This document shows, piece after piece, positions 41,013 to 51,035 of a stretch of 64,000 nucleotides of DNA. Below the pieces are notes generated by a model. It saw only the letters and a list, made by a program, of their open reading frames with translations, was not told the DNA's origin and ran no database searches. Each line of letters opens with the position of its first letter. The first letter of the stretch is position 1. The stretch is from Clostridia bacterium (GTDB taxonomy: Bacteria > Bacillota > Clostridia > Oscillospirales > Acutalibacteraceae). The position numbers were made by a program, and so were the translations under genes. Location: the NCBI GenBank assembly GCA_017521925.1, contig JAFXBG010000008.1:1-64000 (forward strand), written 5' to 3'.

Positions 41013-42086
41013 ATGGCATATTCCGATGAAAAGGCTCTTAAAGGGCATATTGCTTCGAAAAAATACAATAATATATATGTGCTGTTCGGTAATGAAAAAT
41101 ATCTTGTAAAGCACTACACAAACCTGCTTATTAAAAAGGTAGCAGGCGAAACTCCTGATGAATTCGCATTTCATGAATTTACAAAGGAGGTTGACCTGCA
41201 GAATTTAAGCGTTGCTGTTGGTGCGGTTGCTTTTACAGCACCCTGTAATTGCGTTGTGGTTTATGACTATGATATGAACAAGCTTGATAAAACCGATTTT
41301 GAAGCTCTGCAGTCCATTGCCCTTGATGTGCCTGACACAACGGTTCTTATTTTTTCCTATCCTACCCTTGACACCAATGCTAAAACAGGTGAAGCAGGTA
41401 AGAAAAGTAAGTTTAAACCTTTTTGTGATTCAATTGTTAAAGCAAAAGGCGAGGTTTTTGAGCTTTCTGAAAGAGACGCAGTAGCTTTGGAGCATCAGCT
41501 TGCTAAATGGGCAGACAAAGCAGGCAAAAAACTGAGCCTGCCTGTAGCAAGCAAGATTATTTTTTACTGCGGTACAAATCTGCAGACTCTAAGAAATGAG
41601 TTGGATAAGCTTATTGCCTTTACCGGTGAAAGGGAAGAAATTGATATAAACGATGTGGAAAAGATTGTTATCAAAAAGCTTGAGGCCAGGATTTTTGACC
41701 TGATGGATTTTGTAATCCTTGGAAATCTTGACAAGGCTTACAGTTTGCTCTATAAACTTTTCGAGCTTAAAGAGGATCCCCGAACTATTGTAAGGCTTTT
41801 AGGTACTGCTTACGTTGATATTTACCGTGCAAGGGTAACTAATGAAAGCGGCGGCAATATGAAGGAAACCGCAGATTTCTTTAAATACGGCAATCGCACG
41901 TGGGTTCTTAATAAGTCTAAATCTAAGGCAGAAAAGCTATCTACCAATGCAATACGACGCAGTATGACAGAAATCATTGACCTGAGTGCAAGGCTTAATA
42001 CAATAACCCTTAACGAAGAAGCAGAAGTAGAAAAACTTATTGCAAGGCTTACCCTTATTGCTAAAGAGGAACTTGTGTATGCTTGA
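41013..42086 (+). CDS. holA: DNA polymerase III subunit delta
   Basis: Clamp-loader delta subunit, which opens the sliding clamp. The 357-residue protein opens with the HolA pattern (NNIYVLFGNEKYLVKHYTN) and has KLEARIFDLMDFVILGN and the C-terminal LNTITLNEEAEVEKLIARL. It sits directly behind comEC, a common order in Firmicutes, and overlaps rnmV by eight bases. Confidence 0.94.
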   Translation: MAYSDEKALKGHIASKKYNNIYVLFGNEKYLVKHYTNLLIKKVAGETPDEFAFHEFTKEVDLQNLSVAVGAVAFTAPCNCVVVYDYDMNKLDKTDFEALQSIALDVPDTTVLIFSYPTLDTNAKTGEAGKKSKFKPFCDSIVKAKGEVFELSERDAVALEHQLAKWADKAGKKLSLPVASKIIFYCGTNLQTLRNELDKLIAFTGEREEIDINDVEKIVIKKLEARIFDLMDFVILGNLDKAYSLLYKLFELKEDPRTIVRLLGTAYVDIYRARVTNESGGNMKETADFFKYGNRTWVLNKSKSKAEKLSTNAIRRSMTEIIDLSARLNTITLNEEAEVEKLIARLTLIAKEELVYA

Positions 42087-42675
42087 ACTTAAAGAAACCA
42101 TCGTTGTTGAGGGTAAATACGACCTTATGAAGCTGAAGGAATTTATAGCTTCTCCAATAATCACAACCGAAGGCTTTCGAATTTTTGCCGATAAGGAAAA
42201 GCAGTTTTTAATCCGCGAAATTGCTACAAAAAATGGTATCGTCTTAATGACCGACCCTGACAAAGCAGGTCAGGTTATACGTTCTTTTTTAAGAGGTATT
42301 GCAGATAAAAGCAAAATAAAACAGTGTTATGTGCCCCTTATAAAAGGAGTTGAAAAACGAAAACCAGCACCTTCAAAGGAAGGGCTTTTAGGAGTAGAAG
42401 GTTTGAGCGCTGAAATCCTTAAAGAAGCACTGATAAGATGCGGTGCCGAGGTTGTAGGACAGGAAAAGCCTGTAAATAAAGAGGAAATAACCAAAATGGA
42501 TTTGTACGAGTTGGGTCTTTCAGGCAGGGAAAACTCGGCAAAAATCCGCGAAAGACTTCTTAAGCAATTAGGTCTTCCCACATATCTTTCAGCTAATGCT
42601 ATGCTTTGTGCAATAAATTGTTTGTATGAAAAGCAAGAAATAGTTGACAAATTAAAGGATATGAGTTATAATTAA
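42079..42675 (+). CDS. rnmV: Ribonuclease M5 (Toprim)
   Basis: Matures the 5' and 3' ends of 5S rRNA. The 198-residue protein has the Toprim glutamate motif ETIVVEGKYD and the DxD-type MTDPDKAG, followed by a C-terminal domain with YELGLSGRENSAKIRERL and LGLPTYLSANAML. It starts at 42079 within the end of holA (GAGGAACTTGTGT ahead). Its 3' end carries the promoter of the rubrerythrin gene. Confidence 0.92.
   Translation: MLELKETIVVEGKYDLMKLKEFIASPIITTEGFRIFADKEKQFLIREIATKNGIVLMTDPDKAGQVIRSFLRGIADKSKIKQCYVPLIKGVEKRKPAPSKEGLLGVEGLSAEILKEALIRCGAEVVGQEKPVNKEEITKMDLYELGLSGRENSAKIRERLLKQLGLPTYLSANAMLCAINCLYEKQEIVDKLKDMSYN
42644..42672 (+). promoter_or_regulatory. Consensus sigma-A promoter of rubrerythrin
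   Basis: Perfect TTGACA, 17-base spacer, perfect TATAAT, lying in the last codons of rnmV. It suggests strong constitutive expression. Confidence 0.8.
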
Positions 42676-42729
42676 ATCACAATAAATCAGTAATAATTAC
42701 TATTTTATAAAAATGAAGGAGATAATATT

Positions 42730-43266
42730 ATGAAAGACTTAAAAGGCACAAAAACCGAAGCTAACTTAATGGCTGCATTTGCTGGTGAGAGCCAGGCAAG
42801 AAACAAGTACACATACTTTGCATCCAAGGCAAGAAAAGAAGGCTACAATCAGATTGCTGAGCTTTTCGAGCAGACAGCAAACAACGAGAAAGAGCATGCA
42901 AAGCTTTGGTTCAAGCACTTAAACGGCATCGGCACAACTGCTGAGAACCTTGAAGCTGCTGCAGACGGCGAGAACTACGAGTGGACAGATATGTACGCAA
43001 CATTTGCAAAAGAAGCTAAGGAAGAAGGCTTTGATGCTATTGCTGCTCAGTTTGAGGCAGTTGCAAAGGTTGAGAAGGTTCACGAGGAAAGATATCGTAA
43101 GCTTCTTGAGAACGTTCAGAAGGGCGAGGTATTCAAGAAGGGCTCTATCGTTATTTGGGAATGCGGCAACTGCGGTCACATCGTTGTTGGTACAGAGGCT
43201 CCCAAGGTTTGCCCCGTATGCTTCCATCCCCAGGCATACTTTATGATCAAGGCTGAGAATTATTGA
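42730..43266 (+). CDS. rbr: Rubrerythrin
   Basis: A 178-residue peroxidase that protects anaerobes from peroxide. The N-terminal four-helix diiron domain has the EYxxH-type motifs ([31 protein letters not shown]), and the C-terminal rubredoxin-like domain has CGNCG and CPVC for one iron. AAGGAGATAATATT precedes the ATG. Its strong promoter fits an abundant stress protein. Confidence 0.97.
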   Translation: MKDLKGTKTEANLMAAFAGESQARNKYTYFASKARKEGYNQIAELFEQTANNEKEHAKLWFKHLNGIGTTAENLEAAADGENYEWTDMYATFAKEAKEEGFDAIAAQFEAVAKVEKVHEERYRKLLENVQKGEVFKKGSIVIWECGNCGHIVVGTEAPKVCPVCFHPQAYFMIKAENY

Positions 43267-43284
43267 TTCTTTATAAATTAAGGC

Positions 43285-43316
43285 AAAAACTCCCGACCGT
43301 GAGGTCGGGAGTTTTA
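43285..43316. terminator. Bidirectional terminator between rubrerythrin and CorC-like genes
   Basis: Perfect 11-bp stem AACTCCCGACC / GGTCGGGAGTT (43288-43298 with 43303-43313), T runs on both strands. Confidence 0.9.
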
Positions 43317-43331
43317 CTTTTATATCGTACT

Positions 43332-44597
43332 TTATTCTTCGGTTTCTAATTCAACGGCTTTTACAATTACACTATGTATTCTTTGGTCTTGTACTGTTAA
43401 GACTGTAAGCTCCAAGCCGTCACGTGTAAACTGTTCGCCTTCCTGAGGCACGGTGCCAAGCGTGTCAAACACAAAACCGCCTACTGTAAGACTGTCGCAG
43501 TCAATATCTGAAAGCTTCTTTTCAAAAAGTGAGAGCATATCCTCAAGCTCCATATCGCCGCTTACTGTATAGGTGTTGTCGGAAAGCTTAATGAAGTCCT
43601 GCTCTGCTTCTTCGTCTTCGTCCCAGATTTCGCCAACAATTTCTTCAAGCAGGTCTTCCATTGTAAGTATGCCTAAGGTACCGCCGTATTCGTCGGTTAC
43701 AATGGCAATGTGAAGCTTTTTCTTGCGGAAGTTTGCTAAGATTGCAGAAAGCTTCTGAGTTCTGAAAATAAACTCAGGCTTTATTATAAGCTTTTTAAGG
43801 TCGGGAGTAGTACCTTTTATAATCTGATCCATATAGTCCCAGCTATGTAAAATGCCGACGATATTGTCTACAGAGCCTTTGTAAACCGGAATTCGTGAGT
43901 AACGCTGAGTACGTATAATTTCGGTAATTGTGTTTGTATCTTCGTCAATATCAATAGCGGTAACGTCAACTCGGGGAGTAAGGATTTCTTCGGCGGTTTT
44001 TTCGTCAAAGTCAAGTGCCGAACGTACCATCTGGGATTCCTGTTCCTCTAAAACGCCCTGTTCTTCAATGCTCTCAACAATTATCTTAAGCTCGTCCTCT
44101 GTAACGGTAGAGTCCTCCTGCTTAACCCTGAAAAGCTTAAGCGCAAGGGTTTTGATTGCAGAGAAAACCAAGATAAAGGGTGTAAGTATTGTAATAATAA
44201 CCTTAAGAATTCTTGCAACAGCCATTGAGATAGAGTCACTTTTTTCTTTGCCAAGGCACTTGGGAATAACCTCGCCAAAGGTAAGAACCAGAAGTGTAGT
44301 TGCACCTGTTGAGATAGCTGCACCATAATCACCGAAAAGCTCAAGACAAACAACTGTAGCAAGTGAAGAACAGCCAAGGTTCACAATGTTGTTTAAAATA
44401 AGAATAGCGGTCAAAGCTTTGTCGTAATTGTTGATGATGTAAAGAGCAACCTTTGCTTTTTTGCTGCCTGTATCGGCAAACTTTTTAAGTCTAATGCTGT
44501 TCGCACAGGAAAAAGCAGTTTCGATACAAGAGCAAAATGCAGACATAGCAATCAAAATTACTATAATAACCAAATAAACAGTTGTATTCAAATTCAT
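43332..44597 (-). CDS. HlyC/CorC (CNNM-CBS) family membrane protein
   Basis: A 421-residue protein: N-terminal CNNM/DUF21 membrane domain of about four helices (residues 1-185; INNYDKALTAILILNNIVNLG), a CBS pair (about 200-325; RYSRIPVYKG, YGGTLGILTMEDLLEEIVGEIWDE) and a C-terminal CorC_HlyC domain (about 340-415). Related proteins are linked to Mg2+/Co2+ export, but the ion is not settled. It is a single gene, convergent with rubrerythrin. Confidence 0.92.
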   Translation of the reverse strand: MNLNTTVYLVIIVILIAMSAFCSCIETAFSCANSIRLKKFADTGSKKAKVALYIINNYDKALTAILILNNIVNLGCSSLATVVCLELFGDYGAAISTGATTLLVLTFGEVIPKCLGKEKSDSISMAVARILKVIITILTPFILVFSAIKTLALKLFRVKQEDSTVTEDELKIIVESIEEQGVLEEQESQMVRSALDFDEKTAEEILTPRVDVTAIDIDEDTNTITEIIRTQRYSRIPVYKGSVDNIVGILHSWDYMDQIIKGTTPDLKKLIIKPEFIFRTQKLSAILANFRKKKLHIAIVTDEYGGTLGILTMEDLLEEIVGEIWDEDEEAEQDFIKLSDNTYTVSGDMELEDMLSLFEKKLSDIDCDSLTVGGFVFDTLGTVPQEGEQFTRDGLELTVLTVQDQRIHSVIVKAVELETEE

Positions 44598-44665
44598 AAC
44601 ACCTCAATTTTATCATATCATAAAAATCAAAAACAATATTGTAATAAAGAAATATAAATAAAAAC

Positions 44666-44694
44666 TTGAAGAAATGTACTTAATTTGATATAAT
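44666..44694 (+). promoter_or_regulatory. Promoter of the tepA-uppP-ftsK run
   Basis: TTGAAG, 17-base spacer, TATAAT, about 62 bases ahead of the tepA start. Confidence 0.6.
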
Positions 44695-44730
44695 AAACAA
44701 TATATATACATTATAAAGGGCTCTTTGGGT

Positions 44731-44752
44731 AATACTACCTTTGAGGTGTATT
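44731..44752 (+). promoter_or_regulatory. Hairpin that masks the tepA ribosome site
   Basis: AATACTACCT pairs with AGGTGTATT (one bulge) around TTG. The SD GAGGTG sits in the loop and 3' arm, so ribosome access may depend on opening the hairpin. Confidence 0.4.
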
Positions 44753-44756
44753 ATCT

Positions 44757-45506
44757 ATGAGTAAATCGGCTAAAAATAATGTAAATAACGAAGATGATTC
44801 TTACATCCGTAATCCTGCTGAAAACGATGGTGCGGATATAGATAATTCTCCGGTTTCTGAAACTACCACAGAGCAGATTAATGAAACAGGCTCAGTATTG
44901 GTTAACAGAAACGGAGTTATAATACATTGCCTTACAATTGTTGGTCAAATAGAAGGTCATTATATATTGCCGCCTTCAAATAAAGCTACCAAGTATGAGC
45001 ATGTAATTCCTCAGCTTGTGGCAGTGGATGAAGACGACCGTATAAGCGGACTTCTGATTCTTCTGAATACCTGCGGGGGAGATGTAGAAGCAGGGCTTGC
45101 AATTGCAGAGGTTATATCAGGAATGAAGAAGCCTGTAGTTTCTATTGTCCTTGGTGGAGGTCACTCTATCGGGATTCCTTTGGCGGTTGCTTCAAAACAG
45201 AGCTTTATCGCCAAAAGTGCATCTATGACGGTTCATCCTGTACGTACTACAGGGCTTACTGTAGGTGCTCCTCAGACTTTTGAGTATTTTCGAAAAATGC
45301 AGGACAGAATTACAACCTTTGTGTCTGATAATTCTAACATCTCAAAGGGCAGATACAATGAGCTTGTGTTAAATACAGGCGAGCTTGTACTTGATATCGG
45401 CACAATTTTAGAGGGGCAGGAAGCTGTGGACGAAGGTCTTATAGATTCTGTAGGTACTTTGGCAGAGGCTATGGATGCCCTATACGAAATGATAGCAAAT
45501 CAATAA
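44757..45506 (+). CDS. tepA: ClpP-like protease, TepA/YmfB family
   Basis: A 249-residue ClpP-class protein. After a disordered acidic N-terminus (1-45) comes the ClpP fold with ISGLLILLNTCGGDVEAGLAI, the nucleophile serine in GGGHSIGIP and the histidine in SMTVHPV, so the dyad is kept. Bacillus TepA is reported to aid secretion/DNA-translocase-linked functions, and its gene, as here, lies next to spoIIIE/ftsK. GAGGTG precedes the ATG within a small hairpin. Confidence 0.88.
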   Translation: MSKSAKNNVNNEDDSYIRNPAENDGADIDNSPVSETTTEQINETGSVLVNRNGVIIHCLTIVGQIEGHYILPPSNKATKYEHVIPQLVAVDEDDRISGLLILLNTCGGDVEAGLAIAEVISGMKKPVVSIVLGGGHSIGIPLAVASKQSFIAKSASMTVHPVRTTGLTVGAPQTFEYFRKMQDRITTFVSDNSNISKGRYNELVLNTGELVLDIGTILEGQEAVDEGLIDSVGTLAEAMDALYEMIANQ

Positions 45507-45539
45507 TGCCCATAAGGGCAATACATATGGAGGTATACT

Positions 45540-46472
45540 ATGATAGACTACATACTTGCCGCTTTGCAGGGCATTGTACAGGGATTAACCGAATTTTTGC
45601 CTGTCAGCAGCAGCGGTCACCTTAACATTTTTCAGCATTTTACAGGTATTTCGGGTGAGGGCAACCTGTTCTTTAACGTAATGCTTCACCTTGGCACACT
45701 GGTTGCAGTCTGTGCTTTTTACTATAAGCTGATATTTAGACTTATAAAGGCCTTTGGTTCTATGGTCAGAAAAATTTTTACAGGCAAATTCAGCTTTAAA
45801 AAGCTCAGTGATGATGAAAATCTCCTTGTGATGCTTGTTATCGGTTTGCTTCCATTATTGCTTTTGTTCGTTCCAATCGGAAACGATATGAAGGTTAAAG
45901 ACCTTGCAGATATTTTAACAGGCGACAAAAGCTACTTTATCGTAACAGGTTTTTCTCTTTTGCTTACCTCAATCCTGCTTTTTACAGGTTCAAGAATCAA
46001 CAAGAAAAACGAGGCTCTGGCTTATCAGGGTAAAACCAAGCTTAAGAGCCGTTACAAGGTTTTAGACGCTCTTACAGTAGGTTTGGTGCAGTGTGTTGCT
46101 GCTATTTTACCCGGCCTTTCACGCTCAGGTTCAACCCTTGCCGCCGGTGAGATGAGAAGCATCAAAAAGCAGGATGCTATGGACTATACCTTTGTTCTTG
46201 CTATTCCTTCTATAGTTGCTGCTGCTGCGTTGGAACTTTTGGACGCAATTAAAGCTCCCGAAGGCCTTTCCATAGACGCAGGTCCGGTGATTGTGGGGGT
46301 AATATTCTCAGCGATTGTTGGTTATTTTTCAATTGCACTTTTCAAATGGCTTCTTAAAACAGACCGTACATATATTTTCGTAATTTATACTGCAATTATG
46401 GGTCTGGTTGTTATTGGGGTAAGCATTTATGAGATGATAACTGCTTCCACAGTTTGTTTTACATTTACCTGA
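45540..46472 (+). CDS. uppP: Undecaprenyl-diphosphatase UppP (BacA)
   Basis: Regenerates undecaprenyl phosphate, the lipid carrier of peptidoglycan synthesis. The 310-residue membrane protein has both signature motifs, LQGIVQGLTEFLPVSSSGHL and PGLSRSGST, with about eight helices. It may give some bacitracin tolerance. ATGGAGGTATACT is the ribosome site. It sits between tepA and ftsK in the same run. Confidence 0.95.
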   Translation: MIDYILAALQGIVQGLTEFLPVSSSGHLNIFQHFTGISGEGNLFFNVMLHLGTLVAVCAFYYKLIFRLIKAFGSMVRKIFTGKFSFKKLSDDENLLVMLVIGLLPLLLLFVPIGNDMKVKDLADILTGDKSYFIVTGFSLLLTSILLFTGSRINKKNEALAYQGKTKLKSRYKVLDALTVGLVQCVAAILPGLSRSGSTLAAGEMRSIKKQDAMDYTFVLAIPSIVAAAALELLDAIKAPEGLSIDAGPVIVGVIFSAIVGYFSIALFKWLLKTDRTYIFVIYTAIMGLVVIGVSIYEMITASTVCFTFT

Positions 46473-46505
46473 TTTTAATGAAATTATCATAAAGGATGTT
46501 TAAAT

Positions 46506-49094
46506 TTGGCTTCTACTAAGAAAAAAACCTCTACCGCAAAAAGAGGCAGACCTTCTCAGAAAAGTAAATCAAAATCGTCGGCTCCTGCAAAACAGGGGCT
46601 TAACCCTCAGGTCAAGGCAATACTGATGCTTGCCTCTGCTGTTATTCTTCTGGTGTTGGCACTTTTTAAGGGAGAGCATTTCTGGAACTGGCTTCACTCT
46701 GTGATGTTCGGTATTTTTGGCTTTTGCTCATATTTACTGCCTCTAGCACTTGGCTACTTTGCTATTATGACAGCTAAGGAAAAGCAGATGAACCGCCCGG
46801 GGGCAAAAGTTGCTTTGGTGGTACTTACGGTGCTTTTAGTAAGCTCGCTGTTCTACCTTTTCGGCTCAGGGGATTTAAAGGACATAAACCTTTTCAAATC
46901 CATTGGCAAAACCTATACATATTCAAGTCAGAATGTTTTTTCCGGCGGTGTAATAAGCTGTGTTCTGGGTTATACTCTTACCGCGTTAATTGGTGATAAT
47001 TTTGTGCCAAAGCTTATTGTTATAGTTGCACTTATTGCCGTAATTATGATATTAACAGGTATATCTCTTATTGATATCGAAAACGTTGCAAAAAAGCAGA
47101 TGATAGCTTTAAGGGAGCGTAAAAGACGTTATGACGAAGAACACCGTCAGCTTTATGAAGATGAGCCCCAGAGGGATTTTTCGGACGTTAACCGTGATAA
47201 TGCCCGCATAGACATTCCCATTGACGGCAGACGAAAAAAGAAACGTCAGGCTACCCCTGATATTGCAGTTGAAGAGGAGCTTACTCCTCCTCTTGATACA
47301 AGTGCTTCTGATAAGCTTATAAACTCCGTAAGGATAGCAAACGGCGATTATATTGACGATACAGATATTTATCAGGCATCCCAGATTGCAAGGCAGATTA
47401 CAGACTCAAAGAATAATCCGATAACCGAAGAAGGTGCCAAGCAGGCAAACCCCGAAACTGTTGGTATTGATCCAAAGGCTAAGGTTGATATTAACCTTGA
47501 AGAAGAGGAAAAGGCTATCGAAGCCGAAATTAAGGCAGAAGCAAAGCCTGCACCAAGTGCATACACCTTCCCCTCAGTCAGACTTTTACGTCAACGCTTT
47601 GACTCAAACGACGGGGATGCTATGCGTGAGCTTCAGAACAATGCCACAAAGCTTGTTGACACCCTGAAGTCATTTGGTGTATCTGCATCCATTACAAATA
47701 TCTGCCGCGGCCCTTCTGTTACCCGTTACGAGCTTAAGCCTGCCGCGGGTGTTAAAATTAATAAAATTACAAACCTTGCTGATGATATTGCCCTTAACCT
47801 TGCTGCAGATAAGGTAAGAATAGAGGCACCAATCCCCGGCAAAGCCGCCGTTGGTATTGAGGTGCCAAATAAATTCACCAGTGTTGTTACAATGCGTGAG
47901 CTTATAGATTCCGACGAATTCAAACGTGCCGACAGTAAGCTTACCTGTGTGTTAGGTAAAGACATTTCAGGTGAGATTGTAAGTACCGACCTTGCAAAAA
48001 TGCCTCACCTGCTTATTGCAGGTACCACAGGTTCAGGTAAGTCTGTTTGCGTTAACTCAATTCTTATGAGTATTCTTTATAAGGCAACTCCCGAGCAAGT
48101 AAAGTTTGTGCTTATTGACCCTAAAATGGTTGAGTTTTCTAAGTACAAGGGTTTGCCTCATTTGCTTGTTCCCGTAGTTTCTGACGCAAAAAAGGCGGCA
48201 GGTGCTCTTAACTGGGCGGTTACCGAAATGATGCAGAGATACCGCCTTTTCTCGGAATACGACTGTAAGGAAATCCACTCCTACAACCGTCTTATTGATG
48301 CAAATCTTAAGTTTATCGAGGAAAACTCTACTGACGAAGAAGAGGTTTGTATGGAGGTTTCAGGACTTCCTGTACCTAAGGAAAAATTACCTCAGATTGT
48401 TATTGCAATCGACGAGCTTGCCGACCTTATGATGGCGGCTCCTAAGGAAGTAGAAGATGCAATCTGCCGACTTGCCCAGATGGCTCGTGCCGCAGGTATG
48501 CACTTGGTTATTGCTACCCAGCGTCCCTCTGTAAACGTTATCACAGGTGTTATCAAGGCAAATATTCCCTCGCGAATTGCTCTTAAAGTTAGTTCGCAGG
48601 TTGACTCCCGTACAATCCTTGACTTTGGCGGTGCCGAAAACCTTATCGGTAGAGGCGATATGCTTTTTGCTCCTGTAGGTGTGTCCAAGCCTATACGTGT
48701 TCAGGGCTGTTTTGCAACTGACGAAGAAATTGAGGGAGTTACCAACTTTATTAAAAACCAGAATAAAGCTCAGTATAACGAAGATATCGAAGAGCAAATC
48801 CGCCGTATTACCGCCGAAGACCTTGACAGCAAAAATAAAGGTGGAAGTGACGAAGAGGGCGAGCTTCAGGTTGATGCAAAAATGGAAGAAGCCATTAAGT
48901 GCGTAATAGACGCAGGACAGGCTTCAACCTCACTTTTACAGCGTCGTCTTAAGGTAGGTTATGCCCGAGCAGGCAGAATGATTGACGATATGGAGCAAAT
49001 GGGCATTGTAGGCCCTCATCAGGGTGCAAAACCCCGAGATGTGCTTATTACTTATCAGGATTGGTTGGAAAGAACTAACCGAATTGACAGCTAA
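46506..49094 (+). CDS. ftsK: DNA translocase FtsK/SpoIIIE
   Basis: An 862-residue DNA pump for chromosome segregation at division or sporulation. It has a basic N-terminus, four membrane helices (about 35-195), a charged linker, the RecA-like motor with Walker A GTTGSGKS, Walker B VIAIDELADLMM and ATQRPSVNV, and the C-terminal gamma winged helix (STSLLQRRLKVGYARAGRMID). TTG start at 46506 with AAAGGATG. Sequence does not decide between FtsK and the sporulation SpoIIIE; the neighbouring tepA favours the latter. Confidence 0.95.
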   Translation: MASTKKKTSTAKRGRPSQKSKSKSSAPAKQGLNPQVKAILMLASAVILLVLALFKGEHFWNWLHSVMFGIFGFCSYLLPLALGYFAIMTAKEKQMNRPGAKVALVVLTVLLVSSLFYLFGSGDLKDINLFKSIGKTYTYSSQNVFSGGVISCVLGYTLTALIGDNFVPKLIVIVALIAVIMILTGISLIDIENVAKKQMIALRERKRRYDEEHRQLYEDEPQRDFSDVNRDNARIDIPIDGRRKKKRQATPDIAVEEELTPPLDTSASDKLINSVRIANGDYIDDTDIYQASQIARQITDSKNNPITEEGAKQANPETVGIDPKAKVDINLEEEEKAIEAEIKAEAKPAPSAYTFPSVRLLRQRFDSNDGDAMRELQNNATKLVDTLKSFGVSASITNICRGPSVTRYELKPAAGVKINKITNLADDIALNLAADKVRIEAPIPGKAAVGIEVPNKFTSVVTMRELIDSDEFKRADSKLTCVLGKDISGEIVSTDLAKMPHLLIAGTTGSGKSVCVNSILMSILYKATPEQVKFVLIDPKMVEFSKYKGLPHLLVPVVSDAKKAAGALNWAVTEMMQRYRLFSEYDCKEIHSYNRLIDANLKFIEENSTDEEEVCMEVSGLPVPKEKLPQIVIAIDELADLMMAAPKEVEDAICRLAQMARAAGMHLVIATQRPSVNVITGVIKANIPSRIALKVSSQVDSRTILDFGGAENLIGRGDMLFAPVGVSKPIRVQGCFATDEEIEGVTNFIKNQNKAQYNEDIEEQIRRITAEDLDSKNKGGSDEEGELQVDAKMEEAIKCVIDAGQASTSLLQRRLKVGYARAGRMIDDMEQMGIVGPHQGAKPRDVLITYQDWLERTNRIDS

Positions 49095-49106
49095 GGACAG
49101 ATTTTT

Positions 49107-50969
49107 ATGGCGTTTCTTCCTATTACAATAGAAGATGTTAAAGAAAGAGGCTGGGAATGTGTTGACTTTGTCCTTGTTACAGGTGATGCGTACGTTGACC
49201 ATCCTGCGTTCGGCACAGCTATTATCTCAAGGGTTTTAGAAGCCGAAGGCTTTAAGGTGGCAATTTTACCTCAGCCCAACTGGAAAGACGATAATGAATT
49301 CTTACAGTTCGGTAAACCTCGTCTTGGTTTTATGGTAAATTCGGGCAATATCGATAGTATGGTTGCTCATTATACCGTTAACAAAAGACCCAGAAGCGAC
49401 GATGCCTACACTCCGGGAGGTAAATCAGGCAAACGACCCGACAGGGCTGTGACGGTTTACAGTAATATTATCCGCAGGCTTTTTCCCGATTCTGTTATTA
49501 TTATCGGCGGACTTGAGGCATCTCTCAGACGTTTTGCCCATTACGATTATTGGAAAGATGAGGTTATGCCATCTGTGCTTTTTGACTCAAAGGCAGACTA
49601 CCTCACCTACGGAATGGGTGAAAACCAGACCCGAGAAATTGCCCATGCACTTAATGAAGGCAGAAGTTTAGAGGACATAAAGGGTATTTGTTATAAAGTC
49701 CTGACCAAGGATTATACCCCTCAACCTGCTGTGGATTTGCCAAGCTTTGAAAGGGTTAAGGAGTCTAAAAAAGACTATGCTATTGCCGCCAGAAAAGAGC
49801 TTGAGCAAAATGATGCTTACTCCTCCCGAAGATGTATTCAGCGACACGGAGACAGCATTTTAATATGTAATCCGCCAATGCCTCCTTTAAATACCGAGGA
49901 GCTTGATGCGGTTTATGCACTGCCTTATGAGCGTACTTATCATCCCTCTTACGAAGCCTTAGGCGGTGTGCCCGGCATAGAAGAGGTTGAGTTTTCCATA
50001 ACCCACAACCGCGGATGTTTTGGTGCCTGTAACTTCTGTGCGCTTGCTTTTCACCAGGGCAGAACCGTTACCGTAAGAAGTCACGAATCGGTTTTAAAAG
50101 AAGCCGAGGACTTTAAAAATTATAAGAATTTCAAGGGATATATAAGCGACGTAGGCGGCCCTACCGCTAACTTCCGTCGTCCGTCCTGCCAAAAGCAGCT
50201 TGAGCACGGTGTATGCAAAAATAAAAGGTGTCTGGCTCCCACGGCCTGCAAAAACCTTGACGTAGACCACTCTGATTACCTTGAACTTTTACGGAAGCTC
50301 AGAAAACTTCCTCACGTTAAAAAGGTATTTATCCGTTCGGGTGTTCGCTTTGATTACCTTATGGAGGATAGGAACAAGGAGTTTTTTATTGAGCTTGTCG
50401 AGCATCACGTCAGCGGTCAGCTTCGCACGGCTCCCGAGCATTGCTCAAATATTGTTCTTGATAAAATGGGCAAGCCTCATATTGAGGTTTACAAAAAATT
50501 CTGTGACGAGTTTTACCGTATCACACGAAAAATTGGCAAAGAGCAGTACGTTGTGCCTTATCTTATGAGCTCTCATCCGGGATGCTCAGTTAAAGAAGCC
50601 GTAGAGCTTGCGGTATTTCTTAAAAAAGAGAAGATACGACCCGACCAGGTGCAGGATTTTTATCCCACACCGGGTACAATCTCAACAGCAATGTTTTACA
50701 CAGGCCTCGACCCTTATACATTAGAGGAAGTGTACGTTGCAAAGTCTGATAAAGAAAAGCGGATTCAACGTGCATTAATGCAATATTACCGACCTGAAAA
50801 CAAGGCTCTTATTATAGAAGGCTTAAAAATGGCAGGAAGAACCGATTTAATAGGCAATACCGCAAACTGCCTTGTTAAAGGGGCTTTACCACCTGTTAAA
50901 AAGCAAACTTCGACAAATAAAGGCAAAAATAAGGGCAAAAAACCTCAAAACAGAGGTAAAAGAAGATAA
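49107..50969 (+). CDS. YgiQ family radical SAM protein
   Basis: A 620-residue radical SAM protein of the YgiQ type, function unknown. An N-terminal domain (FLPITIEDVKERGWECVDFV) is followed by the SAM core with HNRGCFGACNFCALAFHQGR (CxxxCxxC), the DVGGPTANF block and a C-terminal DUF3362 region. The end is a Lys/Gly/Asn-rich tail. It starts 12 bases after ftsK, probably in the same transcript. Confidence 0.93.
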   Translation: MAFLPITIEDVKERGWECVDFVLVTGDAYVDHPAFGTAIISRVLEAEGFKVAILPQPNWKDDNEFLQFGKPRLGFMVNSGNIDSMVAHYTVNKRPRSDDAYTPGGKSGKRPDRAVTVYSNIIRRLFPDSVIIIGGLEASLRRFAHYDYWKDEVMPSVLFDSKADYLTYGMGENQTREIAHALNEGRSLEDIKGICYKVLTKDYTPQPAVDLPSFERVKESKKDYAIAARKELEQNDAYSSRRCIQRHGDSILICNPPMPPLNTEELDAVYALPYERTYHPSYEALGGVPGIEEVEFSITHNRGCFGACNFCALAFHQGRTVTVRSHESVLKEAEDFKNYKNFKGYISDVGGPTANFRRPSCQKQLEHGVCKNKRCLAPTACKNLDVDHSDYLELLRKLRKLPHVKKVFIRSGVRFDYLMEDRNKEFFIELVEHHVSGQLRTAPEHCSNIVLDKMGKPHIEVYKKFCDEFYRITRKIGKEQYVVPYLMSSHPGCSVKEAVELAVFLKKEKIRPDQVQDFYPTPGTISTAMFYTGLDPYTLEEVYVAKSDKEKRIQRALMQYYRPENKALIIEGLKMAGRTDLIGNTANCLVKGALPPVKKQTSTNKGKNKGKKPQNRGKRR

Positions 50970-50974
50970 AATAC

Positions 50975-51003
50975 TTGACGGTCGTCGAGATTCATTTTAT
51001 ACT
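50975..51003 (+). promoter_or_regulatory. Predicted promoter of tyrS
   Basis: TTGACG, 17-base spacer, TATACT, 33 bases ahead of the start. The leader is too short for a T-box. Confidence 0.65.
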
Positions 51004-51035
51004 ATAGAATATAATTTTTATAAGGATTGATACCA

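Noticed and set aside
50970..51035. Possible T-box leader of tyrS
   Set aside because: Only about 65 bases separate the upstream gene from the start, with a promoter in it; no specifier loop or T-box sequence fits.
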